NCBI GenBank assembly: GCA_946403215.1
Contig: CAMIZG010000015.1
Location: 1 to 41,374, forward strand
DNA from: an uncultured Bacteroidales bacterium
Lineage (GTDB): Bacteria > Bacteroidota > Bacteroidia > Bacteroidales > Paludibacteraceae
DNA length: 41,374 nt
Direction of reading: 5' to 3'
A model generated the notes under the pieces. It was not told the DNA's origin. It saw nothing but the letters and a program-made list of their open reading frames with translations, and did not search any database. The translations under genes were made by a program, and so were the position numbers. The first letter of the stretch is position 1. Each line of letters starts with the position of its first letter. Shown here in pieces: positions 6,589 to 14,802 of this stretch.

Positions 6589-7548
6589 ATGATTAATCGC
6601 ACACTAATACGTATCAAGGTTGTACAGACCTTGTTCGGCTATTACCAGAACGAGGGTTCGCTTCCGTCGGAGGCGAGGAAGCAGTTGCTGCGGAGTTTTG
6701 CTGACTGCTATGATCTGTACATACTCCTTCTTGATTTTGCGCGCGCGCTGACCACATACGCAGATGAGCAGTTGCAGGAGCGCATAGCGCGCTCGCAAGC
6801 GACGCACACGCCGTTCACGCCGAACAGACGCTTTATCCAGAATCGCTTTGCCGATCAGCTGTTCACCAACCAGCGTCTGCGCCGCGAGCTGGAGGAGCGC
6901 CGGCTGTCATGGGAAGCCGGCATGTCGGCGGTGAAAGCCGTATATCTGAATCTGGTGGCCACCGATTGGTACAAGCACTACATGGAGCAGCCTGAGTGCA
7001 GCTACGAGGACGACAAGCGCGTATGGCGTAAGATATACACCGATCTGCTGCCCGGCAACGAGGCTATGCTGTCCGCCCTGGAAGAGATGGAGCTGGAGCT
7101 CGACCACTTTACGTGGACGACCGATCTGGACTTTGTGCTGTCGTACGTAGTCAAGTCCGTGAGGAAGTTCCGCGAGGAGGAAGGTGTGGAGCAGTCGCTG
7201 CTGGAGATGTTTGACTCGGAGGAAGATCTGGAGTTTGCCACCTCGCTGCTGCAGCACACCATCGACAACCGCGAGGAGTACGATGCACTGATTGATGCGC
7301 ACCTGAAGAACTGGGATCCCGAACGCGTGGCACTGATGGACAGGATCATCCTGCTCGTATCGCTGGCAGAGATCACCCACTACCCTGAGATAGCCTTGCA
7401 GATCTCGCTCAACGAGTATATAGAGATTGCCAAGGAGTACTCGGGGGAGAAGAACTACTTCTTCATCAACGGTATATTGGACGAGATCATCCGCCAGCTG
7501 AAGCGTGAAGACAAACTGCTGAAAGCTGCAGGCTTGGAGGAGAATTGA
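6589..7548 (+). CDS. nusB: Transcription antitermination factor NusB (long Bacteroidota form)
   Basis: NusB binds boxA RNA with S10 and supports rRNA antitermination. At 319 residues this is the extended Bacteroidota form, about twice the E. coli length. The N-terminal part starts INRTLIRIKVVQTLFGYYQN, a NusB-like helix with basic RIKVVQ, and continues with helices rich in Arg and Glu. The C-terminal NusB domain proper (about residues 195-312) includes LMDRIILLVSLAEITHYPEI and LNEYIEIAKEYSGEKNYFFI, then NGILDEIIRQL, the most conserved motifs of the family. The ATG at 6589 was chosen over a TTG at 6577. It leads a ten-gene run. The nusB stop codon lies inside a 7-nt tandem repeat. Confidence 0.92.
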   Translation: MINRTLIRIKVVQTLFGYYQNEGSLPSEARKQLLRSFADCYDLYILLLDFARALTTYADEQLQERIARSQATHTPFTPNRRFIQNRFADQLFTNQRLRRELEERRLSWEAGMSAVKAVYLNLVATDWYKHYMEQPECSYEDDKRVWRKIYTDLLPGNEAMLSALEEMELELDHFTWTTDLDFVLSYVVKSVRKFREEEGVEQSLLEMFDSEEDLEFATSLLQHTIDNREEYDALIDAHLKNWDPERVALMDRIILLVSLAEITHYPEIALQISLNEYIEIAKEYSGEKNYFFINGILDEIIRQLKREDKLLKAAGLEEN

Positions 7549-7563
7549 TAATTGACAATTGAT
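7543..7563 (+). repeat. Three heptamers across the nusB stop codon
   Basis: AATTGAT, AATTGAC, AATTGAT at 7543-7549, 7550-7556 and 7557-7563. The nusB TGA is within the first unit. Confidence 0.85.
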
Positions 7564-7577
7564 AAATAAAATTTTAT

Positions 7578-7916
7578 ATGTTAGCAACAATCTTATTACA
7601 ACTAGGCAGTGCCGCAGGAGCGGACGGTGCTCAGGCAGGTAACCAATGGTCGTTCTGGATTATGATGATCCTGATCTTCGTGGTGTTCTACTTCTTTATG
7701 ATTCGTCCGCAGACGAAGAAACAGAAAGAGCTGCAGAAGCAACGCGAGGAGATGAAGAAGGGCGACAAGGTCGTTACGGCAGGCGGCATCTACGGCGAGA
7801 TCAAAGAGGTGAAGGAGAACTACTTCCTGATCACCATCGACAAGGACGTAGTCATCCGCGTTGACAAGAACAGTGTGTACGCCTCAGCCGAGGACGCTCA
7901 GCCGGCACAGAAGTAA
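7578..7916 (+). CDS. yajC: Sec translocon accessory subunit YajC
   Basis: YajC is a small membrane protein that accompanies SecDF-SecYEG. The 112-residue product has a short periplasmic N-terminus, one membrane helix (FWIMMILIFVVFYFFMI), then the family motif RPQTKKQKELQKQREEM and a cytoplasmic domain with GDKVVTAGGIYGEIKEVKEN and IDKDVVIRVDKNSV. These match the YajC consensus well. It follows nusB and precedes ybbR, the usual Bacteroidales order. The acidic or polar tail (EDAQPAQK) is typical. Confidence 0.95.
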   Translation: MLATILLQLGSAAGADGAQAGNQWSFWIMMILIFVVFYFFMIRPQTKKQKELQKQREEMKKGDKVVTAGGIYGEIKEVKENYFLITIDKDVVIRVDKNSVYASAEDAQPAQK

Positions 7917-7920
7917 GGCG

Positions 7921-7955
7921 TTGGCCGTCGGCCATTAGCTTTAGCCTTTAGCTAC
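7921..7955 (+). repeat. Degenerate heptamers between yajC and ybbR
   Basis: TTGGCCG, TCGGCCA, TTAGCTT, TAGCCTT, TAGCTAC run from 7921 to 7955. The core changes from GGCC to AGC along the tract with a one-base slip, so the period is 7 but the copies are poor. Confidence 0.6.
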
Positions 7956-7957
7956 AA

Positions 7958-8968
7958 ATGAGTGAGTTTCTGCGCCGCCCGTTGCGGGCGTTCCGGTCTT
8001 TTCTGCACAGCAAGGACGCATTGGTGTACTTGTCGTTTGTGCTGTTGGCAACCGTCATATGGTTCACCAACGCCTTCAGTACGCGCCGTACGGTGACGAT
8101 GGTCATCCCCGTGACGTACACCCATATGCCTGACGACTACGTGTTCACCAACGCACCCACCGACCATGTGCACGTAACGCTGGAGGATGAGGGCATTGAT
8201 CTGTTCCACAACCGAGAGCGCCTGTATGAGTTGACCTTCGACATATCGGAACTAATCACCGGCAACGAAGGCACGTTCGTCATCCCGATGGATGAATTGC
8301 GTCAGGCGATAGCGCAGCAGTTGGTTGGAGATGCCGCATTGGCAGCCTTTGCTCCCGAGCTGCTGACCGGCAGCTACACGCGCCAACATGAGAAGACGGT
8401 GCCCATCGTATATACCGGGCAGATCAAACCCGCCATTCAGTACCAGCTCCGCGATGAGGTAACTCTCACACCCGGCGTAGCCAAGATCTACGGCACGAAA
8501 CAGAGCCTGGAGGCCATCACGCAGATCGAGACCACCCTGACCGATTATGAGGGCGTACAGGACACTTTCAATACGCGTCTGGCACTCATCGCTCCGGATA
8601 ACGTACGGGTGGTGCCGGACAGCGTCAGCTTGCATGTAGTGGCAGAGCAGTTCACCGAGAAAGCGATGCAACTGCGCATCAGCACGCCCGACCTGAGCAA
8701 GGAGAACCAGGTGCTGCACCTCTTCCCCGACCATGTGACGGCCACCTTCCGCGTTGGCACAGCATGGTTCAACGAGGTGAAGGAGAGCGACATCGAAGTG
8801 CTGGTTGACATGCCGCAGACAGGCAACGACCACCTGCCTGTACACGTGGATAACCGCAACCCGCACATCACACACATCCGCATCAAACCCGAAGAAGTAG
8901 AATACTTAATTGAGAAATATGAGACCCCTACAGATGGTGGACTTGCAGCGCCAGTATCAGAAAATTAA
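7958..8968 (+). CDS. YbbR-domain membrane-anchored protein
   Basis: The 336-residue product has one N-terminal membrane helix (ALVYLSFVLLATVIWFTNAF, about residues 24-43) and a long extracytoplasmic part built of YbbR-type beta repeats. Repeat-like strands include VTMVIPVTYTHMPDDYVF, a segment with VTLTPGVAKIYGTKQSLEAI (the classic YbbR turn P-x-x-v-x-v-x-G), and VRVVPDSVSLHVVAEQFTEK. YbbR proteins elsewhere regulate c-di-AMP synthase CdaA, but Bacteroidota YbbR lies in nusB-yajC operons and its partner here is unknown. The C-terminal 17 codons overlap the next gene's start. In related genomes coaE often follows; here an aminotransferase gene follows instead. Confidence 0.85.
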   Translation: MSEFLRRPLRAFRSFLHSKDALVYLSFVLLATVIWFTNAFSTRRTVTMVIPVTYTHMPDDYVFTNAPTDHVHVTLEDEGIDLFHNRERLYELTFDISELITGNEGTFVIPMDELRQAIAQQLVGDAALAAFAPELLTGSYTRQHEKTVPIVYTGQIKPAIQYQLRDEVTLTPGVAKIYGTKQSLEAITQIETTLTDYEGVQDTFNTRLALIAPDNVRVVPDSVSLHVVAEQFTEKAMQLRISTPDLSKENQVLHLFPDHVTATFRVGTAWFNEVKESDIEVLVDMPQTGNDHLPVHVDNRNPHITHIRIKPEEVEYLIEKYETPTDGGLAAPVSEN

Positions 8969-10049
8969 GCCTGAGATGGATGCTGCTATCCAAGCAGTAA
9001 TTGATAGTACAGCCTTTGTCAAAGGTGCCCAAGTGGATCAGTTCGCACGGCACCTGGAAGCCTATACCGGTGCCAGGCACGTTATCCCGGTAGCCAACGG
9101 TACTGAGGCGCTGCAGATCGCCCTGATGGCTCTGGGACTCAAACCCGGTGATGAGGTGATCACGCCTACGTTTACGTTCATTGCGACGGCCGAGGTGGTA
9201 GCCTTGTTAGGCCTGACACCCGTAGTGGTGGATGTGGATTGGGGGACGATGAACATGAGCGTAGAAGCTGTCAGGAAAGCCATCACGCCAAAGACGAAAG
9301 CCATTGTGCCGGTGCATCTGTTCGGGCAGTGTGCCGAGATGGAAGAGTTGCTTGCTCTGGCACGCGAGCATAACCTGTACGTAGTGGAGGACACCGCGCA
9401 GGCTATAGGGGCACGCTACACCTTCAGCAACGGACATACTGCACAAGCCGGTACGATGGGTGACATAGGCTGCACCAGCTTCTTCCCCTCCAAGAACCTC
9501 GGCTGTTACGGCGATGGCGGAGCATTGTTCACCAACGATGATGAGCTGGCACGCAAGATACGCATCATAGCCAATCATGGTATGACTGTACGCTATCACC
9601 ACGACATGATTGGCGTCAACTCTCGTCTGGATACCATTCAGGCGGCTGTGTTGGACACCAAGTTACCCCATCTGGACGAGTACACTGCAGCTCGTCAGGC
9701 AGCCGCAGCCTCCTACGACAAGGCGTTTGCGGGATGCGACAAGATACTGGTGCCCGAACGCAGCGCGCACAGCACGCACGTGTTCCACCAATACACGCTA
9801 CGCATAGTAGGTGCTGACCGCGACGCCCTGCGCGAACGACTGACGCAAGCCGGAGTGCCTGCGATGATCTACTACCCTATCCCGCTACACCTGCAAAAAG
9901 CCTACCAGGACCCGCGCTATAAAGCAGGGGATTTCCCCATAGCTGAACGGCTGGCTGCGTGCGTATTGTCGCTGCCGATGCACACCGAGCTGGATGAGGA
10001 GCAATTGGCATTCATCACCGGGCAGGTGCTGAACAGTTTAGCAAATTAA
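8919..10049 (+). CDS. DegT/DnrJ/EryC1-family nucleotide-sugar aminotransferase
   Basis: These PLP enzymes transaminate keto-sugars bound to nucleotides for surface polysaccharide synthesis. The 376-residue product shows the full pattern: IQMVDL-type start (LQMVDLQRQYQKIKPEMDAA), NGTEALQIALMALGL, PTFTFIATAEVV, VVEDTAQAIGA with the PLP-contacting Asp, and SFFPSKNLGCYGDGGALFTN with catalytic Lys192. The C-terminal half includes MIYYPIPLHLQKAY. The start at 8919 gives the usual family N-terminus and overlaps ybbR by 50 nt; a second ATG at 8934 is also possible. The sugar cannot be told from sequence, and no other polysaccharide genes are nearby, which makes its place in a housekeeping run odd. 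Confidence 0.9.
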   Translation: MRPLQMVDLQRQYQKIKPEMDAAIQAVIDSTAFVKGAQVDQFARHLEAYTGARHVIPVANGTEALQIALMALGLKPGDEVITPTFTFIATAEVVALLGLTPVVVDVDWGTMNMSVEAVRKAITPKTKAIVPVHLFGQCAEMEELLALAREHNLYVVEDTAQAIGARYTFSNGHTAQAGTMGDIGCTSFFPSKNLGCYGDGGALFTNDDELARKIRIIANHGMTVRYHHDMIGVNSRLDTIQAAVLDTKLPHLDEYTAARQAAAASYDKAFAGCDKILVPERSAHSTHVFHQYTLRIVGADRDALRERLTQAGVPAMIYYPIPLHLQKAYQDPRYKAGDFPIAERLAACVLSLPMHTELDEEQLAFITGQVLNSLAN

Positions 10050-10075
10050 CGGTTTAACGGATTAACAGACTAACG
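10036..10075 (+). repeat. Five degenerate octamers across the aminotransferase stop and the gap to rpoN
   Basis: Units start at 10036, 10044, 10052, 10060 and 10068: GTTTAGCA, AATTAACG, GTTTAACG, GATTAACA, GACTAACG. The stop codon at 10047-10049 is inside the second unit. Confidence 0.85.
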
Positions 10076-10080
10076 ATATT

Positions 10081-11682
10081 ATGGCTCTTTCCTTAGCCCA
10101 ACGACAAGTATTACAGACCAAGCTCAGCCCGCAACAGATACAGATCGTACGTCTGCTGGAGATTCCGAGCGTGGAGCTGCAGCGCCGCATCAACGAGGAG
10201 CTGCAGGAGAACCCTGCTTTGGACGAGGGAAAAGACCCGGAAGTTATTCAGGCAGAAGCGGAGCAGAAGCGCAGCGAGGATTATGGCGGTGAGGAGCTCG
10301 ATAGCGAGGAGTACGACGACAGTGCGACCGATCAGGACGAGTACAACGACGGTGCTCCTGAAGAGCTCTACCCCAGCGAACTGGGAGGAGAAGAGGCCAT
10401 ATACTCCGACGAGGACAAGTACGAGAACCCGTTAGATAACGCTGACTTCAACTACGACGATTACATAGCCGACGACGAGACGCCTGACTACAAGACGCGC
10501 ATCACCAACTACTCCGACCCGCAGGAGTCAATGGACAACACGTTCACCGGTTCGCCTTCGCTGGTGGAACACCTGAAGTCACAAGTCTATCTGACCAAGA
10601 TGACCAAACCCGAACGGCACATAGCCAAGTTCGTGGTAGGCAACATCGACGAGGACGGCTACCTGCGCCGCACAGCAGAGGAATTAGAGGATGATCTGGC
10701 GTTTCGCGAATCACTGATCGTGCCGCACGAGCAGATGGTTGACATCATCGAGCAGATCAAACAGTTCGACCCTGCCGGAGTAGGCGCGTACGACCTGAAA
10801 GAGTGCCTGCTGCTGCAACTCAAGCAACGCGAGCCTACCCCCACCAACCAACGCGCCATACAGATACTGAGCGAGCAGTTCGAAGCGTTCAGCCGCAGAC
10901 ATTTTGAGCGCATCCGTGCACGCTACGACCTGACCGAGGATGAGATGCACGACGTGATCAGCGAGATAGAGCACCTCAACCCCACTCCCGGCGCTGACTG
11001 GGCTGGCACCAGTTATGCCACCCACGGGGCTACAATTATCCCTGACTTTGTTGTCGAGAACCGCGACGGCGAACTGGTGATGCAACTGCTGGACGGAGAG
11101 ATACCCGACCTGCACGTCAGCACCGATTATCAGCAGATGATGAAGGACTACGCCGGCCGACGCAACAAACTGACGGAGAGCGAGAAAGAAGCTGTGCAGT
11201 TCGTTAAAGCCAAGATCGACAGCGCCAAGTGGTTCATTGATGCTATCAAGCAACGCAATGAGACATTGACCCGTACAATGATGGCCATCATTGATGCTCA
11301 GCGCGACTTCTTCCAAGAGGGCGACGACGCCGCACTCAAACCGATGATCCTGCAAGACATAGCCGACAAGACAGGTTATGACGTATCAACCATCTCGCGC
11401 GTAAGTAACTCCAAGTATGTGCAAACGGAGTTCGGCATCTTCCCGCTGAAGCACTTCTTCTCCGAAGCCATGCAGAACATTGAAGGCGATGAGGTTTCCA
11501 CAAGGGAGATTAAGCAGGTACTGCGCGAGATCATCGACCGCGAAGACAAGTCCCACCCGCTCAACGACGATGAGTTGGTGCTGGCCATGAAGGAAGCCGG
11601 CTACCCTATTGCACGACGCACGGTGAGCAAGTACCGCCAGCAAATGGGCAAAACAATTGCACGACTGCGTAAACAAATGTAG
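10081..11682 (+). CDS. rpoN: RNA polymerase sigma-54 factor
   Basis: RpoN directs polymerase to -24/-12 promoters and needs an AAA+ activator. At 533 residues it has all three parts. Region I is the Gln-rich activator-interacting helix pair (LAQRQVLQTKLSPQQIQIVR, LELPS-like LEIPSVELQRRINEELQENP). Region II is a strongly acidic linker, about residues 50-150. Region III includes the core-binding part, the helix-turn-helix (IADKTGYDVSTISRVSNSKY) and the RpoN box ARRTVSKYRQQ about 15 residues from the C-terminus. No activator gene and no clear -24/-12 promoter was seen in this window. It sits fifth in the nusB run, 31 nt after the aminotransferase and 10 nt before the PAP2-like gene. Confidence 0.96.
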   Translation: MALSLAQRQVLQTKLSPQQIQIVRLLEIPSVELQRRINEELQENPALDEGKDPEVIQAEAEQKRSEDYGGEELDSEEYDDSATDQDEYNDGAPEELYPSELGGEEAIYSDEDKYENPLDNADFNYDDYIADDETPDYKTRITNYSDPQESMDNTFTGSPSLVEHLKSQVYLTKMTKPERHIAKFVVGNIDEDGYLRRTAEELEDDLAFRESLIVPHEQMVDIIEQIKQFDPAGVGAYDLKECLLLQLKQREPTPTNQRAIQILSEQFEAFSRRHFERIRARYDLTEDEMHDVISEIEHLNPTPGADWAGTSYATHGATIIPDFVVENRDGELVMQLLDGEIPDLHVSTDYQQMMKDYAGRRNKLTESEKEAVQFVKAKIDSAKWFIDAIKQRNETLTRTMMAIIDAQRDFFQEGDDAALKPMILQDIADKTGYDVSTISRVSNSKYVQTEFGIFPLKHFFSEAMQNIEGDEVSTREIKQVLREIIDREDKSHPLNDDELVLAMKEAGYPIARRTVSKYRQQMGKTIARLRKQM

Positions 11683-11692
11683 GAACAGACAA

Positions 11693-12325
11693 ATGAACAA
11701 CACCTTATACCATATTTCGCGGATTATATCGGCAGTGCTGTACCCCATGTTCATCCCTACTTATGGGATACTGATCTACTTCCTGTCACTGCGTTCGCTG
11801 ATCACTTACCCCACACCGCTGATTTGGATAGGTGTTGTCGGCACGCTGATATTTACTTGCCTGTTACCGCTCTCGGTTATACTGGTGATGATCCACCGCG
11901 GTAATTTGACAGACATTTATATCCGTGTTGCCAAGCAGCGGACGATGCCTTATATCTACTCCACTATCTGCTATGGTTTCTGGGCATACTTCTGCTCCCA
12001 GGTGATGCATCTGCCCCGGTTCATCGTTCTGACGGCTATCGGCACAACGGTGGTGCTGCTGATAGTACTACTGATTAACCGTACGTGGAAGATCAGCGCG
12101 CACCTGACCGCCTTGGGCGGCTTGTTCGGAGCTATGATGAGTTTCAGTCTGAGTACAGGCATTAGCGCCACGCCGGCACTCATCGGATGCTCGATAACCG
12201 CACTGCTGCTTATGTTCGCCCGCGTTTACGATGAGTCGCACACGCCGCTGCAAGTCGTTTGCGGCTATCTGTTAGGCACCTTGGCAACATTTCTGCCTAA
12301 CCTCGTGGCGGAAACGGTAATATAG
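11693..12325 (+). CDS. PAP2-like integral membrane protein
   Basis: The 210-residue product has about six hydrophobic helices. Traces of the PAP2 phosphatase motifs remain in order: KQRTMPYI (first motif, normally KxxxxxxRP), SAHLTALGGLFGAMM (second, normally PSGH), and ARVYDESHTPLQVVCGY (third, normally SRxxxxxHxxxD). The His of motifs 2 and 3 and the Arg of motif 3 are present; the final Asp is absent, as in many Bacteroidota members of this group. The substrate could be a lipid phosphate such as undecaprenyl pyrophosphate or phosphatidylglycerol phosphate, but this is inference. The start ATG at 11693 was chosen because an earlier in-frame start lies inside rpoN and lacks membrane character. 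Confidence 0.75.
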   Translation: MNNTLYHISRIISAVLYPMFIPTYGILIYFLSLRSLITYPTPLIWIGVVGTLIFTCLLPLSVILVMIHRGNLTDIYIRVAKQRTMPYIYSTICYGFWAYFCSQVMHLPRFIVLTAIGTTVVLLIVLLINRTWKISAHLTALGGLFGAMMSFSLSTGISATPALIGCSITALLLMFARVYDESHTPLQVVCGYLLGTLATFLPNLVAETVI

Positions 12326-12343
12326 TCCAAAGCCTGAATTGTT

Positions 12344-13369
12344 ATGAAACATATGCGCTTATATCGGATAGTGTGCAGTCTGCTGATGATAGTGGGCCTG
12401 CTGTTGCCGGCTGCCATTCGGGCGGACGAGCAGCAACTGCTGTCCGACGAGGCGAATATCTATCTGGTCACCTGCAGTCCAGGCGAAGAACTCTACGAGC
12501 GGTACGGCCACACGGCACTGATGGTCATTGACGAAGAACTGGGCATCAGCGAGATCTACAACTACGGCATCTTTGATTTCAACACCTCGCACTTCTATTG
12601 GCGGTTCGTGCGCGGCGAGACATATTACCAATTGGGCAAGGAAAACGCTGAGTGGTTCATCGGTTCGTACGTACACAGTGGCCGACAAGTGAACATCCAG
12701 GAACTCAACCTCACCCCGCAGAACAGAGATGCTATCTACCGTGCACTGATTATCAACTACTACCCCGAGAACCGCGTCTATCTCTATAACTTCGTGTTCG
12801 ACAATTGCGCCACACGCCCGTACAGACTGATTGTGGATGCTATCAGCAGTCAGCAGTCAGCGATCAGCTCGACATACACCGGTGCAGAGGGGATGACCTA
12901 TCGGGAGTTTATCCGGCACTATACACCCAAAGGCTCTTGGGGCGATTTCGGCATCAACCTACTGTTCGGTCCCAAAGCCGACAAACCGATGGCAGGTGAG
13001 CAGCGGTTGTTCCTGCCCGAGGAACTGATGAAGTACATCAGCGCAGCGCACTACGCTGACGGTACGCCGTTGGTTGCCGCCGAGCGCATCTTGCCCTTTG
13101 GCGTTGAGCGCCTGCCGTGGTATAAGACCTGGTACTTTGGTTTGGCTGTGCTACTGGCTGTACTCGCCATGGTTTCACTCCACGATCGTTGGCGCGGCAA
13201 ACGCACACGTTGGGTGGATGGTGTGTTGTACGTCATTTATTTCCTACTGCTCGTACTGGTCACTTTCCTCACGTTCTTCTCTATTCATCCGCTGGTAGGC
13301 TTTGGGCCTTACCTGCTAATCATCCCAACTATTCATCTATGCGCACGAATCATCTATCTCTGGCGATAA
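12344..13369 (+). CDS. DUF4105 protein, Lnb-like lipoprotein N-acyltransferase
   Basis: The family (DUF4105, now described as the Lnb periplasmic domain) includes the enzyme reported to N-acylate lipoproteins in Bacteroides, which lack Lnt. The 341-residue product has a signal anchor (residues 1-28), a periplasmic domain with YERYGHTALMVID and GIFDFNTSHFYWRFVRGETY, and FDNCATRPYRLI, where His and Cys are the likely catalytic pair as in papain-like folds. Then about four membrane helices follow from residue 260 to the end, as in Lnb. Residues 167-175 (ISSQQSAIS) are encoded by a 7-nt tandem repeat. The gene's last 31 nt overlap the start of the next gene. Acyltransferase activity is inferred from the family. 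Confidence 0.82.
   Translation: MKHMRLYRIVCSLLMIVGLLLPAAIRADEQQLLSDEANIYLVTCSPGEELYERYGHTALMVIDEELGISEIYNYGIFDFNTSHFYWRFVRGETYYQLGKENAEWFIGSYVHSGRQVNIQELNLTPQNRDAIYRALIINYYPENRVYLYNFVFDNCATRPYRLIVDAISSQQSAISSTYTGAEGMTYREFIRHYTPKGSWGDFGINLLFGPKADKPMAGEQRLFLPEELMKYISAAHYADGTPLVAAERILPFGVERLPWYKTWYFGLAVLLAVLAMVSLHDRWRGKRTRWVDGVLYVIYFLLLVLVTFLTFFSIHPLVGFGPYLLIIPTIHLCARIIYLWR
12844..12868 (+). repeat. Heptamer tandem repeat inside the DUF4105 gene
   Basis: CAGCAGT, CAGCAGT, CAGCGAT, CAGC from 12844. It encodes ISSQQSAIS in frame, between the NCATR motif and the membrane domain. Confidence 0.9.
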
Positions 13370-14802
13370 TAGGTTTACTCATAAGTATCTCTACTCTGGC
13401 TGCTCCCCGGCTGACGGTAGCCGTGGTGGTTGACGGTCTGCGTCAGCAGACACTGGATCAACTTCGTCCATACTGGCAGCAAGGCGGACTGCGCACATTG
13501 TCCGAGGAAGCGTACCAGACTACGGTGTATTTTCCGCACATCGTATACGGCGGTGGCGAGTGTGTAGCCACCATGATGACCGGCACCACTCCTGCCGAGC
13601 ACGGCATAGCTGCCGACACCTATTTCCGCCGTAGCGACCGCAAACCTCATGCTGTTCTTGAGGATAATGACGAGCACGGCATAGGCTGCACTGCCCAACT
13701 GTCGCCCAAAAACATTCTTGCCGCCACGATAGGCGACGAACTGCGTGTACGTTACGGGGAGCGCTCGCACATCTACGCCTTAGGACTGGACGCTAACACC
13801 ACAATCCTCATGGCCGGTCACTCAGCTGACGGATGCTGCTGGCTGGATGAGAGCTCAGCGCAATGGGTAAGCACCTCGTACTATGGTGACCAACTGCCCA
13901 AAGTGATCACTGAATGGAACGAAGGCACACGCCGACAGGAACTGCTCGCACGCACGTGGACTCCGCGCATAGATATTGACCTGTACAGTGCACCGACAGA
14001 ACAGGAGAAAAAGAAAGGGTTCAGTTACACTACTGAGCAACTACTGCGCACACCTGTTGCCAACACAATGGTCATCGAATCGGCTCTGGCACTACAGAAG
14101 CAGGAGCACTTGGGCGAGGATAATATCCCCGACCTGCTATGTCTGCACCTGACCACCCGAAGCCCGTTGGCCACCAGCGACCAACTATGCACAGCCGAGC
14201 AGGAAGATATGCACCTGTGGCTCAACCAAGACCTCGGTTACCTAATTGACCAACTGGCACGTATCGTAGGTGTGCAGCACTTGCGTATCGTAGTAATGGG
14301 CAAGCCCTTGCTCGGTCAAGATATCCAAGCACTGTCTGCGGCACGTATGCCGGCGCAGTACTTCAATGTGGATCGCGCAGCAGCGCTCACATCCACCTAC
14401 TTGATGGCACTATACGGTACCGAGCGCTGGGTGGATGGGGGCTATGGACAATCGGTCTATCTCAACCGCACACTCATCGAACAGAAACACCTCTCCCTAC
14501 CCCAGTTGCAGCAACAAGTAGCGTCATTTCTGATGGATTTTGAGGGGGTTGCAGCAGCATTTCCTTTCACCGAAGCATTAGGTAGCGTGGCACTCGCCAA
14601 CACAGTCAACAAACGCGGCTTCGGAGATGTTGTTTTCACCCTACAACCCCACTGGCTGCTCAAGGCTAACGAAACAACAATTCTTGACCACGTGGTGGAA
14701 AGTAACCCCATTGTACCGGTCATGATCTGGTCGGGGGCATATCAGGCTTTCCCGACAGGCATCAATGATGCCACACAAATCAAATCGCTGCTCAATGACT
14801 AA
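13339..14802 (+). CDS. Alkaline-phosphatase-fold exported protein, probably inactive
   Basis: The 487-residue product has a signal peptide (SLAIIGLLISISTLAA) and starts like a type I phosphodiesterase/alkaline phosphatase: LTVAVVVDGLRQQTLDQLRP with metal-binding Asp32, then VYFPHIVYGGGECVATMM and TGTTPAEHGI. Bacteroidota relatives have this same opening. However, where active members carry the nucleophile Thr or Ser I see Gly/Glu, and the later metal motif (usually TaDHG) reads IVVMGKPLLGQ. The second half also lacks an obvious His-rich metal site. It may therefore be a pseudoenzyme, but alignment by eye could misplace these residues. The ATG at 13339 lies inside the end of DUF4105, and its 3' end overlaps yggS by 8 nt, so the genes are coupled. 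Confidence 0.78.
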   Translation: MRTNHLSLAIIGLLISISTLAAPRLTVAVVVDGLRQQTLDQLRPYWQQGGLRTLSEEAYQTTVYFPHIVYGGGECVATMMTGTTPAEHGIAADTYFRRSDRKPHAVLEDNDEHGIGCTAQLSPKNILAATIGDELRVRYGERSHIYALGLDANTTILMAGHSADGCCWLDESSAQWVSTSYYGDQLPKVITEWNEGTRRQELLARTWTPRIDIDLYSAPTEQEKKKGFSYTTEQLLRTPVANTMVIESALALQKQEHLGEDNIPDLLCLHLTTRSPLATSDQLCTAEQEDMHLWLNQDLGYLIDQLARIVGVQHLRIVVMGKPLLGQDIQALSAARMPAQYFNVDRAAALTSTYLMALYGTERWVDGGYGQSVYLNRTLIEQKHLSLPQLQQQVASFLMDFEGVAAAFPFTEALGSVALANTVNKRGFGDVVFTLQPHWLLKANETTILDHVVESNPIVPVMIWSGAYQAFPTGINDATQIKSLLND

